Positions 6,542-12,078 of a stretch of 12,078 nucleotides of DNA are shown in pieces. The position numbers and the translations under genes were made by a program. The stretch is from NCBI GenBank assembly GCA_049582065.1, contig JBAUTF010000046.1, positions 1 to 12,078 on the forward strand, given 5' to 3'. The notes below the pieces were generated by a model. It searched no databases. It was given only the letters and a program-made list of their open reading frames with translations, and had not been told where the DNA came from. How positions within the stretch are numbered: position 1 is the stretch's first letter; every line of letters begins with the position of its first letter. The DNA comes from DATKSS01 sp049582065. Its GTDB lineage: Bacteria > Chloroflexota > Dormibacteria > Dormibacterales > Dormibacteraceae.

Positions 6542-6940
6542 TTATCCGAGCTTCATGGGCGCGGTCGTGAGGAGGACCCAGATGGTGACCAGGGTGACCA
6601 CGACGGCGCCGCCGTAGAAGATCGCCTGTGCCTGCGTGCTCTTGGCGGCGGGGACACCCATGTCGACGAGCAGGTAGCGCAATCGATGCGCGAAGTGGAA
6701 GAACGGCACCGCGATCAACACGAGCAGGTAGAGCTTCACGATGGGGTTGCCGAGCACGTTGATCCAGGTGTCGTAGTGTCGGTCGACCACGTTCACCCAA
6801 CCGAGCGGCCCCAGGATGCCCTGGACCAGGATGTGGACCGGGATCAGCACCGCGGCGATCACGCCACCCTGCGCGAACATGAACCACCAGAAAAGATGGG
6901 CGAGTGCGGGTTTGGGCGCCTGGGCGGTCGGCGTGCTCAT
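6542..6940 (-). CDS. frdD: Fumarate reductase / succinate dehydrogenase membrane anchor FrdD
   Basis: This 132-residue membrane anchor is one of the two that fix FrdAB to the cytoplasmic membrane and form the quinone pocket. Three hydrophobic helices lie at about 16-44, 66-82 and 106-125. The pattern of E. coli FrdD is visible: FWWFMFAQGG and PVHILVQGILGPLG in helix 1, AHRLRY (84-89) after helix 2, then PAAK and FYGGAVVVTLVT in helix 3. Length is close to the 119 residues of E. coli. The ATG at 6940 overlaps the frdC stop as ATGA, so translation is coupled. The long open frame up to 7300 in this phase is a shadow of frdC. As in E. coli, no pair of helix histidines clearly suited to haem is evident, consistent with a haem-free class D complex. 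Confidence 0.9.
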   Translation of the reverse strand: MSTPTAQAPKPALAHLFWWFMFAQGGVIAAVLIPVHILVQGILGPLGWVNVVDRHYDTWINVLGNPIVKLYLLVLIAVPFFHFAHRLRYLLVDMGVPAAKSTQAQAIFYGGAVVVTLVTIWVLLTTAPMKLG

Positions 6941-7293
6941 CGGCCGAACCAGATCAGCACGAAGCCGATGACGATCGAAGCGGCCGCCCACAGTCCGAAC
7001 TGCGAGAGCACGATCAACCTCGACGGGACTGGCCGGTTGAGGAACTTGACGTGGATGATCACCCCGGCCAGGCTCAGAAAGGTGATGCTGTGGTACACCG
7101 CGAACAGAAGACACGCCACGCTGAAGGCGATGAAAAGGGCTGAGCTGTGCGGTGCATATGAGGCGGGGCCGTCGCCCGCGCGCTTGATCTCGACCAGGAA
7201 CCACAGCAGCCACAGCGCGAGCGGCAGCGCCGTGAGCTCTCGCAGCATGTAGAAGAAGTAGTGGCGCTTGCGCGTCCACCAGTTCGCGGGCAT
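6937..7293 (-). CDS. frdC: Fumarate reductase / succinate dehydrogenase membrane anchor FrdC
   Basis: From ATG 7293 this is a 118-residue anchor with three membrane helices (about 22-36, 51-74 and 93-115). NWWTRKRHYFFYMLRE matches the FrdC N terminus, and R18-E19 correspond to R28-E29 of E. coli FrdC, which act at the menaquinol site. His68 in YHSITF corresponds to H82. The start is uncertain. Homologues carry a conserved Tyr-Arg a few residues before the Trp-Trp, and here Thr-Tyr-Arg lies upstream of ATG 7293 in the same frame. The only other in-frame start is GTG 7353 (138 residues), which lies inside the inverted repeat between frdB and frdC. Neither start has a convincing ribosome site. 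The stop overlaps the frdD ATG. Confidence 0.87.
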   Translation of the reverse strand: MPANWWTRKRHYFFYMLRELTALPLALWLLWFLVEIKRAGDGPASYAPHSSALFIAFSVACLLFAVYHSITFLSLAGVIIHVKFLNRPVPSRLIVLSQFGLWAAASIVIGFVLIWFGR

Positions 7294-7338
7294 CGACCAT
7301 CGATAGGTGGTGGTGAGACCCGAATGCGCGTCCCCTCC

Positions 7339-7372
7339 GGCGCTCCGCGCCACCTCCCCACCCGTGGGGAGG
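7339..7372. repeat. Two-hairpin intergenic repeat, copy 1 (frdB-frdC junction)
   Basis: On the plus strand, hairpin A is GGCGC-tcc-GCGCC (7339-7351), one A follows, then hairpin B is CCTCCCCAC-cc-GTGGGGAGG (7353-7372), a 9-bp inverted repeat. It begins one base beyond the frdB stop codon. The same layout recurs at 11015-11053 and, decayed, at 5158-5190. Possible roles are mRNA 3'-end protection or partial termination inside the frd operon, which would set anchor levels below FrdB. Confidence 0.7.
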
Positions 7373-7373
7373 T

Positions 7374-8111
7374 TCACTCCCGGTTCCCGTACGGCAGGAC
7401 GAACCGCATGGTCGTATCGAGCTTGGTCTGCTGGATCGCCTTCGCGGGGTCGACGCCCTTCGGGCAGACCACGGAGCATTCGCCGACGAAGCTGCACTCC
7501 CAGACGCCCTCGGCGTCGGCGATCACCGGCAGGCGATCCTTCAGGCCCTGGTCGCGCGAATCGAGGTTGTAGCGGCGCGCGAGCGCGATCGCGGCGGGCC
7601 CGAGGAATTCGTTGTTAAGACCGTAGACGGGGCAGGCCGCGTAACAGAGCATGCAGTTGATGCACTGGCTGAACTGCTTGAAGTCGTCGATCTGCGGTGT
7701 CGTCTGAAGATGCTCGCCTGCGCCCAGCGGAATCTCCTGCTTGCGGATAATCCACGGCTTGACGGACTTCAGCTTGTGCATGAAGTCCTCCATGTCTATG
7801 ACCAGGTCGCGCACGATGGGAAAGTTGTTCAGCGGCTGGACCACGACAGGCTGCGGCCAGTAATCACGCAGGAAGGCGTTGCACGTCAGCTTCGGCGTCC
7901 CGTTGACCATCATCCCGCAGCTGCCGCAGATCCCCATCCGGCAGGACCAGCGATAGCTGAGCGTCCCATCCACGTGCGCCTTGATGTAGTTCAGTGCGTC
8001 GAGCACGACCATGCTGTCGTCGCTGAAGGGGATGTCGTAAGACTGCAGGCGCGGCTTGGTGTCCTTTTCGGGGTCGAACCGCGTCGCCTGGATGGTGATC
8101 CTCTTCGCCAA
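7374..8111 (-). CDS. frdB: Fumarate reductase / succinate dehydrogenase iron-sulfur subunit FrdB
   Basis: This 245-residue electron-transfer subunit links the FrdA flavin to the membrane quinone. The N-terminal plant-type ferredoxin domain binds [2Fe-2S] through C57, C62, C65 and C77 in CRMGICGSCG and KLTC. The C-terminal domain holds CINCMLCYAACP (C150, C153, C156, C160) and CSFVGECSVVCPKG (C206, C212, C216) for the [4Fe-4S] and [3Fe-4S] centres. The length equals E. coli FrdB (244), and the order of motifs is identical. The start codon is TTG at 8111. It is chosen because a perfect ribosome site (AGGAGGT) lies 4 nt upstream and the N terminus then aligns with the family. The gene follows frdA with a 9-nt gap and is followed by the two-hairpin repeat. 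Confidence 0.96.
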   Translation of the reverse strand: MAKRITIQATRFDPEKDTKPRLQSYDIPFSDDSMVVLDALNYIKAHVDGTLSYRWSCRMGICGSCGMMVNGTPKLTCNAFLRDYWPQPVVVQPLNNFPIVRDLVIDMEDFMHKLKSVKPWIIRKQEIPLGAGEHLQTTPQIDDFKQFSQCINCMLCYAACPVYGLNNEFLGPAAIALARRYNLDSRDQGLKDRLPVIADAEGVWECSFVGECSVVCPKGVDPAKAIQQTKLDTTMRFVLPYGNRE

Positions 8112-8115
8112 AACG

Positions 8116-8123
8116 ACCTCCTA
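8116..8123 (-). promoter_or_regulatory. Ribosome binding site TAGGAGGT merged with the frdA stop codon
   Basis: The TAG stop of frdA forms the start of the Shine-Dalgarno sequence TAGGAGGT, 4 nt before the TTG start codon of frdB. It decides in favour of TTG, since no ATG or GTG lies close by in frame. The same stop-within-ribosome-site design occurs between the kinase and ACAD genes. Confidence 0.85.
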
Positions 8124-9833
8124 GTAAGTGCGTGCCTGTGGCTTGAAGTTGGTGATGCGGACGTCGCGGTAGTCCAACCTTGGGGCGAGCTCGCCCGTGT
8201 GGAAGGCGACCGTGTGCTTCAGATACTTCTCATCGTGGCGGTCGGGGAAATCGCGGCGCGCGTGGGCGCCTCGCGATTCCTCGCGGGCCAGCGCCGAATA
8301 GGCGATCGTGTCGGAGATCTCGAGCATGTAGTCGAGCTCCAGCGCTGCCGTGAGCTCGGTGTTGAACGTGCGGCTCGAGTCCTCGACCTTGATGCTCTGG
8401 AATCGCTCCCGCAGGTCGCCGAGGCGCTTGATCAGCGTGTGCAGCCCCTCCTCTGTGCGGAAGACTCCCGCCCCCGCGTCCATCTCGCGCTGCATCGCCT
8501 CGCGGATGTCGCCGATCCGCTCCTCGCCGCCCTTCTTTTCGAGGTAAGCGCCCTCGACACGCCGCGCCTCGTCCCAAAGCATCGCGTCGACCGGGTTCGC
8601 GGTCACGGGCCTGGTCGAGCTCGCGTAATGGGCGGCCGCGCGACCGGCGGCCGCGCCGAAGACCAGGCATTCCGACAGCGAGTTCGACCCCAGGCGGTTG
8701 CCGCCGTTCAGCCCGACATTCGCGCACTCCCCGGCCGCGTACAGGCCGAGGATCTCCGTCGCGCCCGAGATGTCGGCGTCCACCCCGCCCATCATGTAGT
8801 GCTGCACCGGGCGCACTGGGATCGGCTCGGTGACAATGTCGATGCCGAGGAACTCGCGGCCGAGCTCGCGCATGAACGGCAGCTTGCGGTCGATGACGCT
8901 CTCGCCGAGATGCCTGACATCGAGGTGCATGTACTTCCCGTGCGGCCCTTCGAAGCCTCTTCCCTCTTCGAACTCGGTGGTCATCGCGCGCGAGATGATG
9001 TCGCGCGGGCCCAGCTCCATCTTGTTCGGCACGTACCTCTTGAGGAACCGCTCGCCTTCGCTGTTGGTCAGGTACCCGCCCTCTCCCCGCACGGCTTCCG
9101 TGATGAGGATGCCGGTGTATGGAAGGCCGGTGGGATGGAACTGCACCATCTCCATGTCCTTCAGGCCCGCTCCGGCGCGATAGGCGAGCGCCATCCCGTC
9201 ACCCGTGCAGATATTGCCGTTGGTGGTGAACGCGTAGAGGCGGCCGAGCCCGCCGGTGGCGAGGATCACCGCTTTGGCCGTGATCGCGTCGAAGCGTCCG
9301 CTGCGCATGTCGAGGGCGACCACGCCGATGCACCGGCTATCCTCGACCAGCAGCTTGGTGACAAAAGCCTCGTCGTGGCGGGTGATCTGCGGGTACTTGA
9401 GCGAGGTCTGGAAGACCGTGTGCAGCATGTGAAAGCCCGACTTGTCCGCGGCGAAGCACGTCCGCCACGTGGTCATGCCGCCGAATGGGCGGGCGGAGAT
9501 CTTGCCGTCAGGGTCCCGACTCCACGGGCATCCCCAGTGCTCCATCTGGATGATCTCGATCGGGGCCTCTCTCACAAACGCTTCGACGACATCCTGGTCA
9601 GCGAGGTAGTCCGATCCTTTGATGGTGTCGAAAGCGTGTGTCTCGTACGAGTCCTCTGGGCGCAGCACGGCCGCGGCTCCGCCTTCGGCGGACACCGTGT
9701 GGCTGCGCATCGGGTAGACCTTCGAGACCATTCCGACCTTGACCCGCGGATTGGCTTCGACCGCAGCTATCGCGGCCCTGATGCCGGCGAGCCCCCCGCC
9801 TATCACCAGGACGTCGTAGCTCTCGAATTCCAC
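8121..9833 (-). CDS. frdA: Fumarate reductase / succinate dehydrogenase flavoprotein FrdA
   Basis: This 570-residue catalytic subunit interconverts fumarate and succinate with a covalently bound FAD. The dinucleotide fold is at GGGLAG (12-17), and the FAD-linking histidine is in PMRSHTVSAEGG. Counted from GTG 9833 it is His45, the same number as in E. coli FrdA. Active-site residues are visible: HPTG (H233), E246, and Arg282 in PRDIISRAM. EPIPVRPVQHYMMGG and GLNGGNRLGSNSLSE follow. AEGG after the FAD histidine is typical of FrdA rather than SdhA. Upstream frame extends to 10256 but runs through the divergent oxidoreductase gene. TTG 9842 is another candidate start. GTG 9833 is preferred because TAGCAT lies 8 nt before it (leaderless). 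It is the first gene of frdABCD plus the rhodanese protein. The direction of catalysis in the cell is not shown by sequence. Confidence 0.95.
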   Translation of the reverse strand: MEFESYDVLVIGGGLAGIRAAIAAVEANPRVKVGMVSKVYPMRSHTVSAEGGAAAVLRPEDSYETHAFDTIKGSDYLADQDVVEAFVREAPIEIIQMEHWGCPWSRDPDGKISARPFGGMTTWRTCFAADKSGFHMLHTVFQTSLKYPQITRHDEAFVTKLLVEDSRCIGVVALDMRSGRFDAITAKAVILATGGLGRLYAFTTNGNICTGDGMALAYRAGAGLKDMEMVQFHPTGLPYTGILITEAVRGEGGYLTNSEGERFLKRYVPNKMELGPRDIISRAMTTEFEEGRGFEGPHGKYMHLDVRHLGESVIDRKLPFMRELGREFLGIDIVTEPIPVRPVQHYMMGGVDADISGATEILGLYAAGECANVGLNGGNRLGSNSLSECLVFGAAAGRAAAHYASSTRPVTANPVDAMLWDEARRVEGAYLEKKGGEERIGDIREAMQREMDAGAGVFRTEEGLHTLIKRLGDLRERFQSIKVEDSSRTFNTELTAALELDYMLEISDTIAYSALAREESRGAHARRDFPDRHDEKYLKHTVAFHTGELAPRLDYRDVRITNFKPQARTY

Positions 9834-9841
9834 CGCCGTCA

Positions 9842-9847
9842 ATGCTA
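9842..9847 (-). promoter_or_regulatory. -10 box TAGCAT for the frd operon
   Basis: TAGCAT ends 8 nt before the GTG at 9833, so the frd operon message probably starts at the frdA start codon without a leader. No good -35 element is visible 16-18 nt further upstream, so an activator or a weak -35 may be involved. It lies in the 81-bp divergent gap with the FAD oxidoreductase gene. Confidence 0.45.
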
Positions 9848-9899
9848 TCCGCAGGCGGGAATCGGCCGCCCTGACGGAGGATCCATTCACTCGAGGCGT

Positions 9900-9905
9900 T
9901 AGCCT
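9900..9905 (+). promoter_or_regulatory. -10 box TAGCCT for the FAD oxidoreductase gene
   Basis: TAGCCT ends 9 nt before the GTG at 9915, again with no Shine-Dalgarno sequence between, consistent with a leaderless message. The box is 53 bp from the divergent frd -10 box, so the two promoters may share a regulator. Confidence 0.4.
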
Positions 9906-9914
9906 TCTGAGCTC

Positions 9915-10991
9915 GTGGGGATCCTGAGCACGCCATGGTGGCCACCGCCGCCCGACCGCTATCCGGGACGGCTGCCGGACAAGGCCGATGTTCTGGTGAT
10001 CGGCGGCGGGATCGCGGGAACGAGCCTGCTGCTCCATCTCGAGCGGCGCCGGATCGGCGCGGTGCTGGTGGAGCGAGGGCAGCTGGCGTCGGGCGCCAGT
10101 GGCCGCAACGCGGGGTTTCTGCTGGCGGGCGTGGCCGCCAGCTACGCGGAGGCGGTGCGAACCTACGGGCGAGAGAAGGCGCGCCAGGTTTGGGAGATCA
10201 CCAACGAGAACCACGACCGCATGGTCGAAGCCGCGCGCGGCCAGGAGGTCGGCCACCGCCGGCTCGGCAGCGCCACCCTCGCGTCAGGCGACGAGGAGCG
10301 GGAGCAGCTGATCGAGTCCGAGCAGCTGCTCCACGAAGACGGGTTCAAGGCGACCTGGGACGGCCGCCGTCTCGTCCATCCGCGCGACGGCGAGATCAAC
10401 CCGTCGCTCATGGTGGCTGCGCTGGCGCGGCAGGCGGCCGAGGGCGCCATCCGCGAAGGGGTCGAAATCACCGAGCTCCGCGCAAGGCGGAATGACGTCG
10501 AGGTGCGCGCGGGCGAGGACACCTGCCTCGCGGGCGTGGTCATCCTCGCCACCAACGCTTACACGCCGCAGCTGGTGCCGAGCGTGAGGATCCAGCCGAC
10601 GCGGGCGCAGATGCTCGCGGCGGCGCCCCCGACCGGGACGGTGTCCGACATGCCGACCTATTCGCATTTCGGCTACCGCTACTGGCGGCAGCTCCCGAGC
10701 GGCGAGTTCCTGATCGGCGGCTGGCGTGACACGTCGATGGAATCGGAGCTCACCAGCGACGCCGAGCCGACGGACGATATCCAGCACCACATCGACGAGG
10801 CGCTGCCCGCGCTGGGCGTGACCACGCGGGTCACGCACCGCTGGGCGGGGATCATGGGATTCACCGAGTCGGGGCTGCCGCTGGCGGGATCGCTGAAGGG
10901 GGTGCCGAACGTCTACATCTGCGCCGGTTTCAACGGGCACGGCATGGGGTTCGCGTTCATGAGCGCGAAGCAGGTGGCGGAGTCGATCTGA
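9915..10991 (+). CDS. FAD-dependent oxidoreductase, DadA/glycine oxidase (DAO) family
   Basis: This 358-residue flavoprotein of the D-amino-acid/glycine/sarcosine oxidase family oxidises the C-N bond of amino acids or amines. The FAD-binding fold is VLVIGGGIAG (26-35), with Glu53 at the end of the second strand for the ribose and SGASGRNAGF (59-68) as the family flavin contact. The C-terminal part has the second family block, RWAGIMGFTESGLPLAGSL, and a closing flavin-binding stretch GFNGHGMGFAF. It resembles the PuuB/OrdL branch (gamma-glutamylputrescine or amino-acid oxidation) more than true sarcosine oxidase. The substrate is not readable. It starts with GTG, and the N-terminal TPWWPPPPDRYP precedes the domain. 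No signal peptide is seen. It is monocistronic, divergent from frdA and convergent with the dipeptidase, with the hairpin repeat between. Confidence 0.9.
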   Translation: MGILSTPWWPPPPDRYPGRLPDKADVLVIGGGIAGTSLLLHLERRRIGAVLVERGQLASGASGRNAGFLLAGVAASYAEAVRTYGREKARQVWEITNENHDRMVEAARGQEVGHRRLGSATLASGDEEREQLIESEQLLHEDGFKATWDGRRLVHPRDGEINPSLMVAALARQAAEGAIREGVEITELRARRNDVEVRAGEDTCLAGVVILATNAYTPQLVPSVRIQPTRAQMLAAAPPTGTVSDMPTYSHFGYRYWRQLPSGEFLIGGWRDTSMESELTSDAEPTDDIQHHIDEALPALGVTTRVTHRWAGIMGFTESGLPLAGSLKGVPNVYICAGFNGHGMGFAFMSAKQVAESI

Positions 10992-11014
10992 CTCGCCTTC
11001 GGCGGGCCTTCCCA

Positions 11015-11053
11015 TCCCTGGCTTCGCCAGGGACTTCCCCACCGGTGGGGAAG
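11015..11053. repeat. Two-hairpin intergenic repeat, copy 2 (convergent gap, terminator-like)
   Basis: Hairpin A is TCCCTGGC-ttc-GCCAGGGA (11015-11033). It is followed directly by hairpin B, the perfect 20-bp palindrome CTTCCCCACCGGTGGGGAAG (11034-11053). It begins three bases beyond the dipeptidase stop codon and 23 bp beyond the oxidoreductase stop, so both converging transcripts would end in strong hairpins. No T-run follows, so classical intrinsic termination is uncertain. Hairpin B differs from copy 1 at few positions, including matching changes on both arms. Confidence 0.75.
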
Positions 11054-11056
11054 TGA

Positions 11057-12016
11057 TTAAGGGAGGGAGCGGGACAAGAAGTCCAGCCAGTTGGAACCCA
11101 TGACCCCTTCGACCTGCGTCCGGCTGAAGTGGCGGCGCAGGCGCGCGGACAGCTCTTTCAGCTTCGCCATGTTGTCGATCGGCGCGTAGCGGGCGTCGAA
11201 GCCGCCGTCGAGGTCGGTCCCGATGCCCACGTGCTCCGGACCGCCGGCAACCCGCGCGTGGTGAACGATGTGCTTTTCGACGTCGTCGAGCGTCGAACGG
11301 CCCGACAGCCGCAGGTGGTGCTGGTAAAAGCTGACCCCGATCACGCCGCCGCGGCGCCCTATTTCCGCCACCGTCTCATCGCTCACCTGGCGATCTCCGT
11401 GTACCAGGTCGCGGGCATTGCTGTGCGAGGCCATGATCGGGCCGCGCCAAAGGTCGAACGCGTCCTCCACCGACTCCTGGGCCATGTGGCTCAAGTCGAG
11501 GATCACCTTCTTGCGCGCCATCGCCTTGAGCAACTGCCGGCCGAGGTCGCTGAGCCCGCCGGGCGCCCCGGTGCCTCCGCTGTAGCGCGTCCCGCCCCAG
11601 GCCGGCCCGACGATGCGCACCCCGTAGCCCGTCCATGCGCCAAGTTGGGCGGGCGACTCGATGGGGTCGGCGCCTTCCATCAGCAGCACCGCCTTGAGCT
11701 GTCCTTTCCTCCATCCGCGCGCATACGTGTTGAGCTCGGCTTGGTCCTGGATGAGCTCCAGGCCGCACGAGCGGTAGTAGTTGACCTGGGCGACGGCCAT
11801 GATGTGCGCCTCGTGGGCGTTCTCGTAAACGAATCGGGTGCGCATTGCGCGGCCCGCGCGCGCAGGAGCCGTGTACAGAGTGGCGAACACCAGGCCGACC
11901 CCGGCTCCGACGAGCGACTGGCGGCTGACCAGGTAGCCTTTGGCCGGCGGCGCGAGGAAGCCGCGGCCGTCTGAGATCGCGTTCCAGGCGATGTCGAGAT
12001 GCGCGTCGACGATCAT
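11057..12016 (-). CDS. M19-family membrane/renal-type dipeptidase
   Basis: From ATG 12016 this is a 319-residue zinc dipeptidase of peptidase family M19, a TIM-barrel amidohydrolase cleaving dipeptides, often including those with a C-terminal D-residue. All metal ligands are visible: H6 and D8 in VDAHLD, bridging E114 in LLMEGAD, H177 in LDLSHM and H198 in MASHSN. The late Asp motif GIGTDLDGGF is also present. No signal peptide is seen, so the enzyme is probably cytosolic. The frame stays open up to GTG 12064 (335 residues), but the family N terminus usually starts at the Ile-Val-Asp-Ala-His strand. GTG 12064 directly abuts a -10-like hexamer and would not be on the message if that hexamer is used. 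The gene converges on the FAD oxidoreductase. A shared role in D-amino-acid or peptide catabolism is possible. Confidence 0.92.
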   Translation of the reverse strand: MIVDAHLDIAWNAISDGRGFLAPPAKGYLVSRQSLVGAGVGLVFATLYTAPARAGRAMRTRFVYENAHEAHIMAVAQVNYYRSCGLELIQDQAELNTYARGWRKGQLKAVLLMEGADPIESPAQLGAWTGYGVRIVGPAWGGTRYSGGTGAPGGLSDLGRQLLKAMARKKVILDLSHMAQESVEDAFDLWRGPIMASHSNARDLVHGDRQVSDETVAEIGRRGGVIGVSFYQHHLRLSGRSTLDDVEKHIVHHARVAGGPEHVGIGTDLDGGFDARYAPIDNMAKLKELSARLRRHFSRTQVEGVMGSNWLDFLSRSLP

Positions 12017-12057
12017 CCCTGCGGCAGCCACCTCGCCCCCCACCTGTGCGAGTACAT
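12013..12057 (-). CDS. Possible 14-codon leader ORF overlapping the dipeptidase start
   Basis: An ATG at 12057, 7 nt after the hexamer TATTCT, opens a frame of 14 codons (MYSHRWGARWLPQG). Its TGA overlaps the dipeptidase ATG as ATGA. It could let ribosomes load on a leaderless message and re-initiate at the dipeptidase. It could also be chance, because it depends on the choice of the dipeptidase start. No homologue is known to me. Confidence 0.25.
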   Translation of the reverse strand: MYSHRWGARWLPQG

Positions 12058-12064
12058 CGTGCAC

Positions 12065-12070
12065 AGAATA
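12065..12070 (-). promoter_or_regulatory. -10 box TATTCT upstream of the dipeptidase
   Basis: TATTCT matches TANNNT and lies 7 nt before the ATG at 12057 and directly before the GTG at 12064. Transcription from it would begin near 12057, downstream of the GTG, which argues against that start. The -35 region lies outside the window. Confidence 0.4.
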
Positions 12071-12078
12071 ACTTGCGA

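Noticed and set aside
6540..6887. N-terminal extension of the MBL-rhodanese protein up to 6887
   Set aside because: It runs through frdD in another frame, and the ATG at 6539 matches the usual family N terminus.
7710..9902. 730-codon open frame on the plus strand opposite frdA and frdB
   Set aside because: It is antisense to frdA/frdB, whose cofactor ligands are intact. The translated product has biased composition and no recognisable motif.
9834..10256. N-terminal extension of frdA up to 10256
   Set aside because: The added residues are encoded antisense to the FAD oxidoreductase. With GTG 9833 the FAD histidine is residue 45 as in E. coli FrdA, and a -10 box lies at the right distance.

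Overview
This is a high-GC, tightly packed bacterial window with short intergenic gaps. It holds a tRNA-Pro gene and eleven protein genes with clear family signatures, plus one lipoprotein of unknown function. The mix suggests an aerobic or facultative soil-type heterotroph of the Terrabacteria side (Dormibacterota, Chloroflexota or Actinomycetota-like). The pointers are an E. coli-type FrdABCD complex, an ACAD with a separate APH-type kinase, and -10 hexamers 7 to 9 nt before start codons (leaderless transcription). No single marker fixes the phylum.

Layout. 1-357 is a non-coding stretch of lower GC (about 58% by hand count). Next, on the minus strand, come tRNA-Pro(CGG), a DedA membrane protein, and a two-gene unit of a secreted lipoprotein followed by a PaaI-type hotdog thioesterase. 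On the plus strand, 2306-5130 is a three-gene operon of histidine phosphatase, APH-fold kinase and acyl-CoA dehydrogenase family protein, coupled by a GTGA overlap and by a stop codon merged with a perfect Shine-Dalgarno sequence. On the minus strand, 9833-5196 is a five-gene operon, frdA-frdB-frdC-frdD followed by a metallo-beta-lactamase/double-rhodanese protein. A DadA-type FAD oxidoreductase diverges from frdA at 9915, and an M19 dipeptidase converges on it from the right end.

How the genes work together. The frd operon encodes a quinol:fumarate reductase / succinate:quinone oxidoreductase with all cofactor ligands visible, tied to a sulfur-transfer protein whose gene starts 2 nt after frdD. 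The phosphatase-kinase-ACAD operon mirrors, as three separate proteins, the HAD-kinase-ACAD layout of the animal fusion ACAD10. The likely role is phosphorylation of a hydroxyacyl-CoA and elimination of the phosphate, feeding beta-oxidation. The FAD oxidoreductase and the dipeptidase suggest amino-acid or peptide catabolism.

Three signals go beyond the gene list. First, TANNNT hexamers lie 7 to 9 nt upstream of the start codons of five transcription units. Second, a two-hairpin intergenic repeat occurs in three copies (two intact, one decayed), each 1-5 bp beyond the stop codon of a minus-strand gene. Third, there is the split ACAD10-like operon. I see no CRISPR array, insertion sequence or phage gene.
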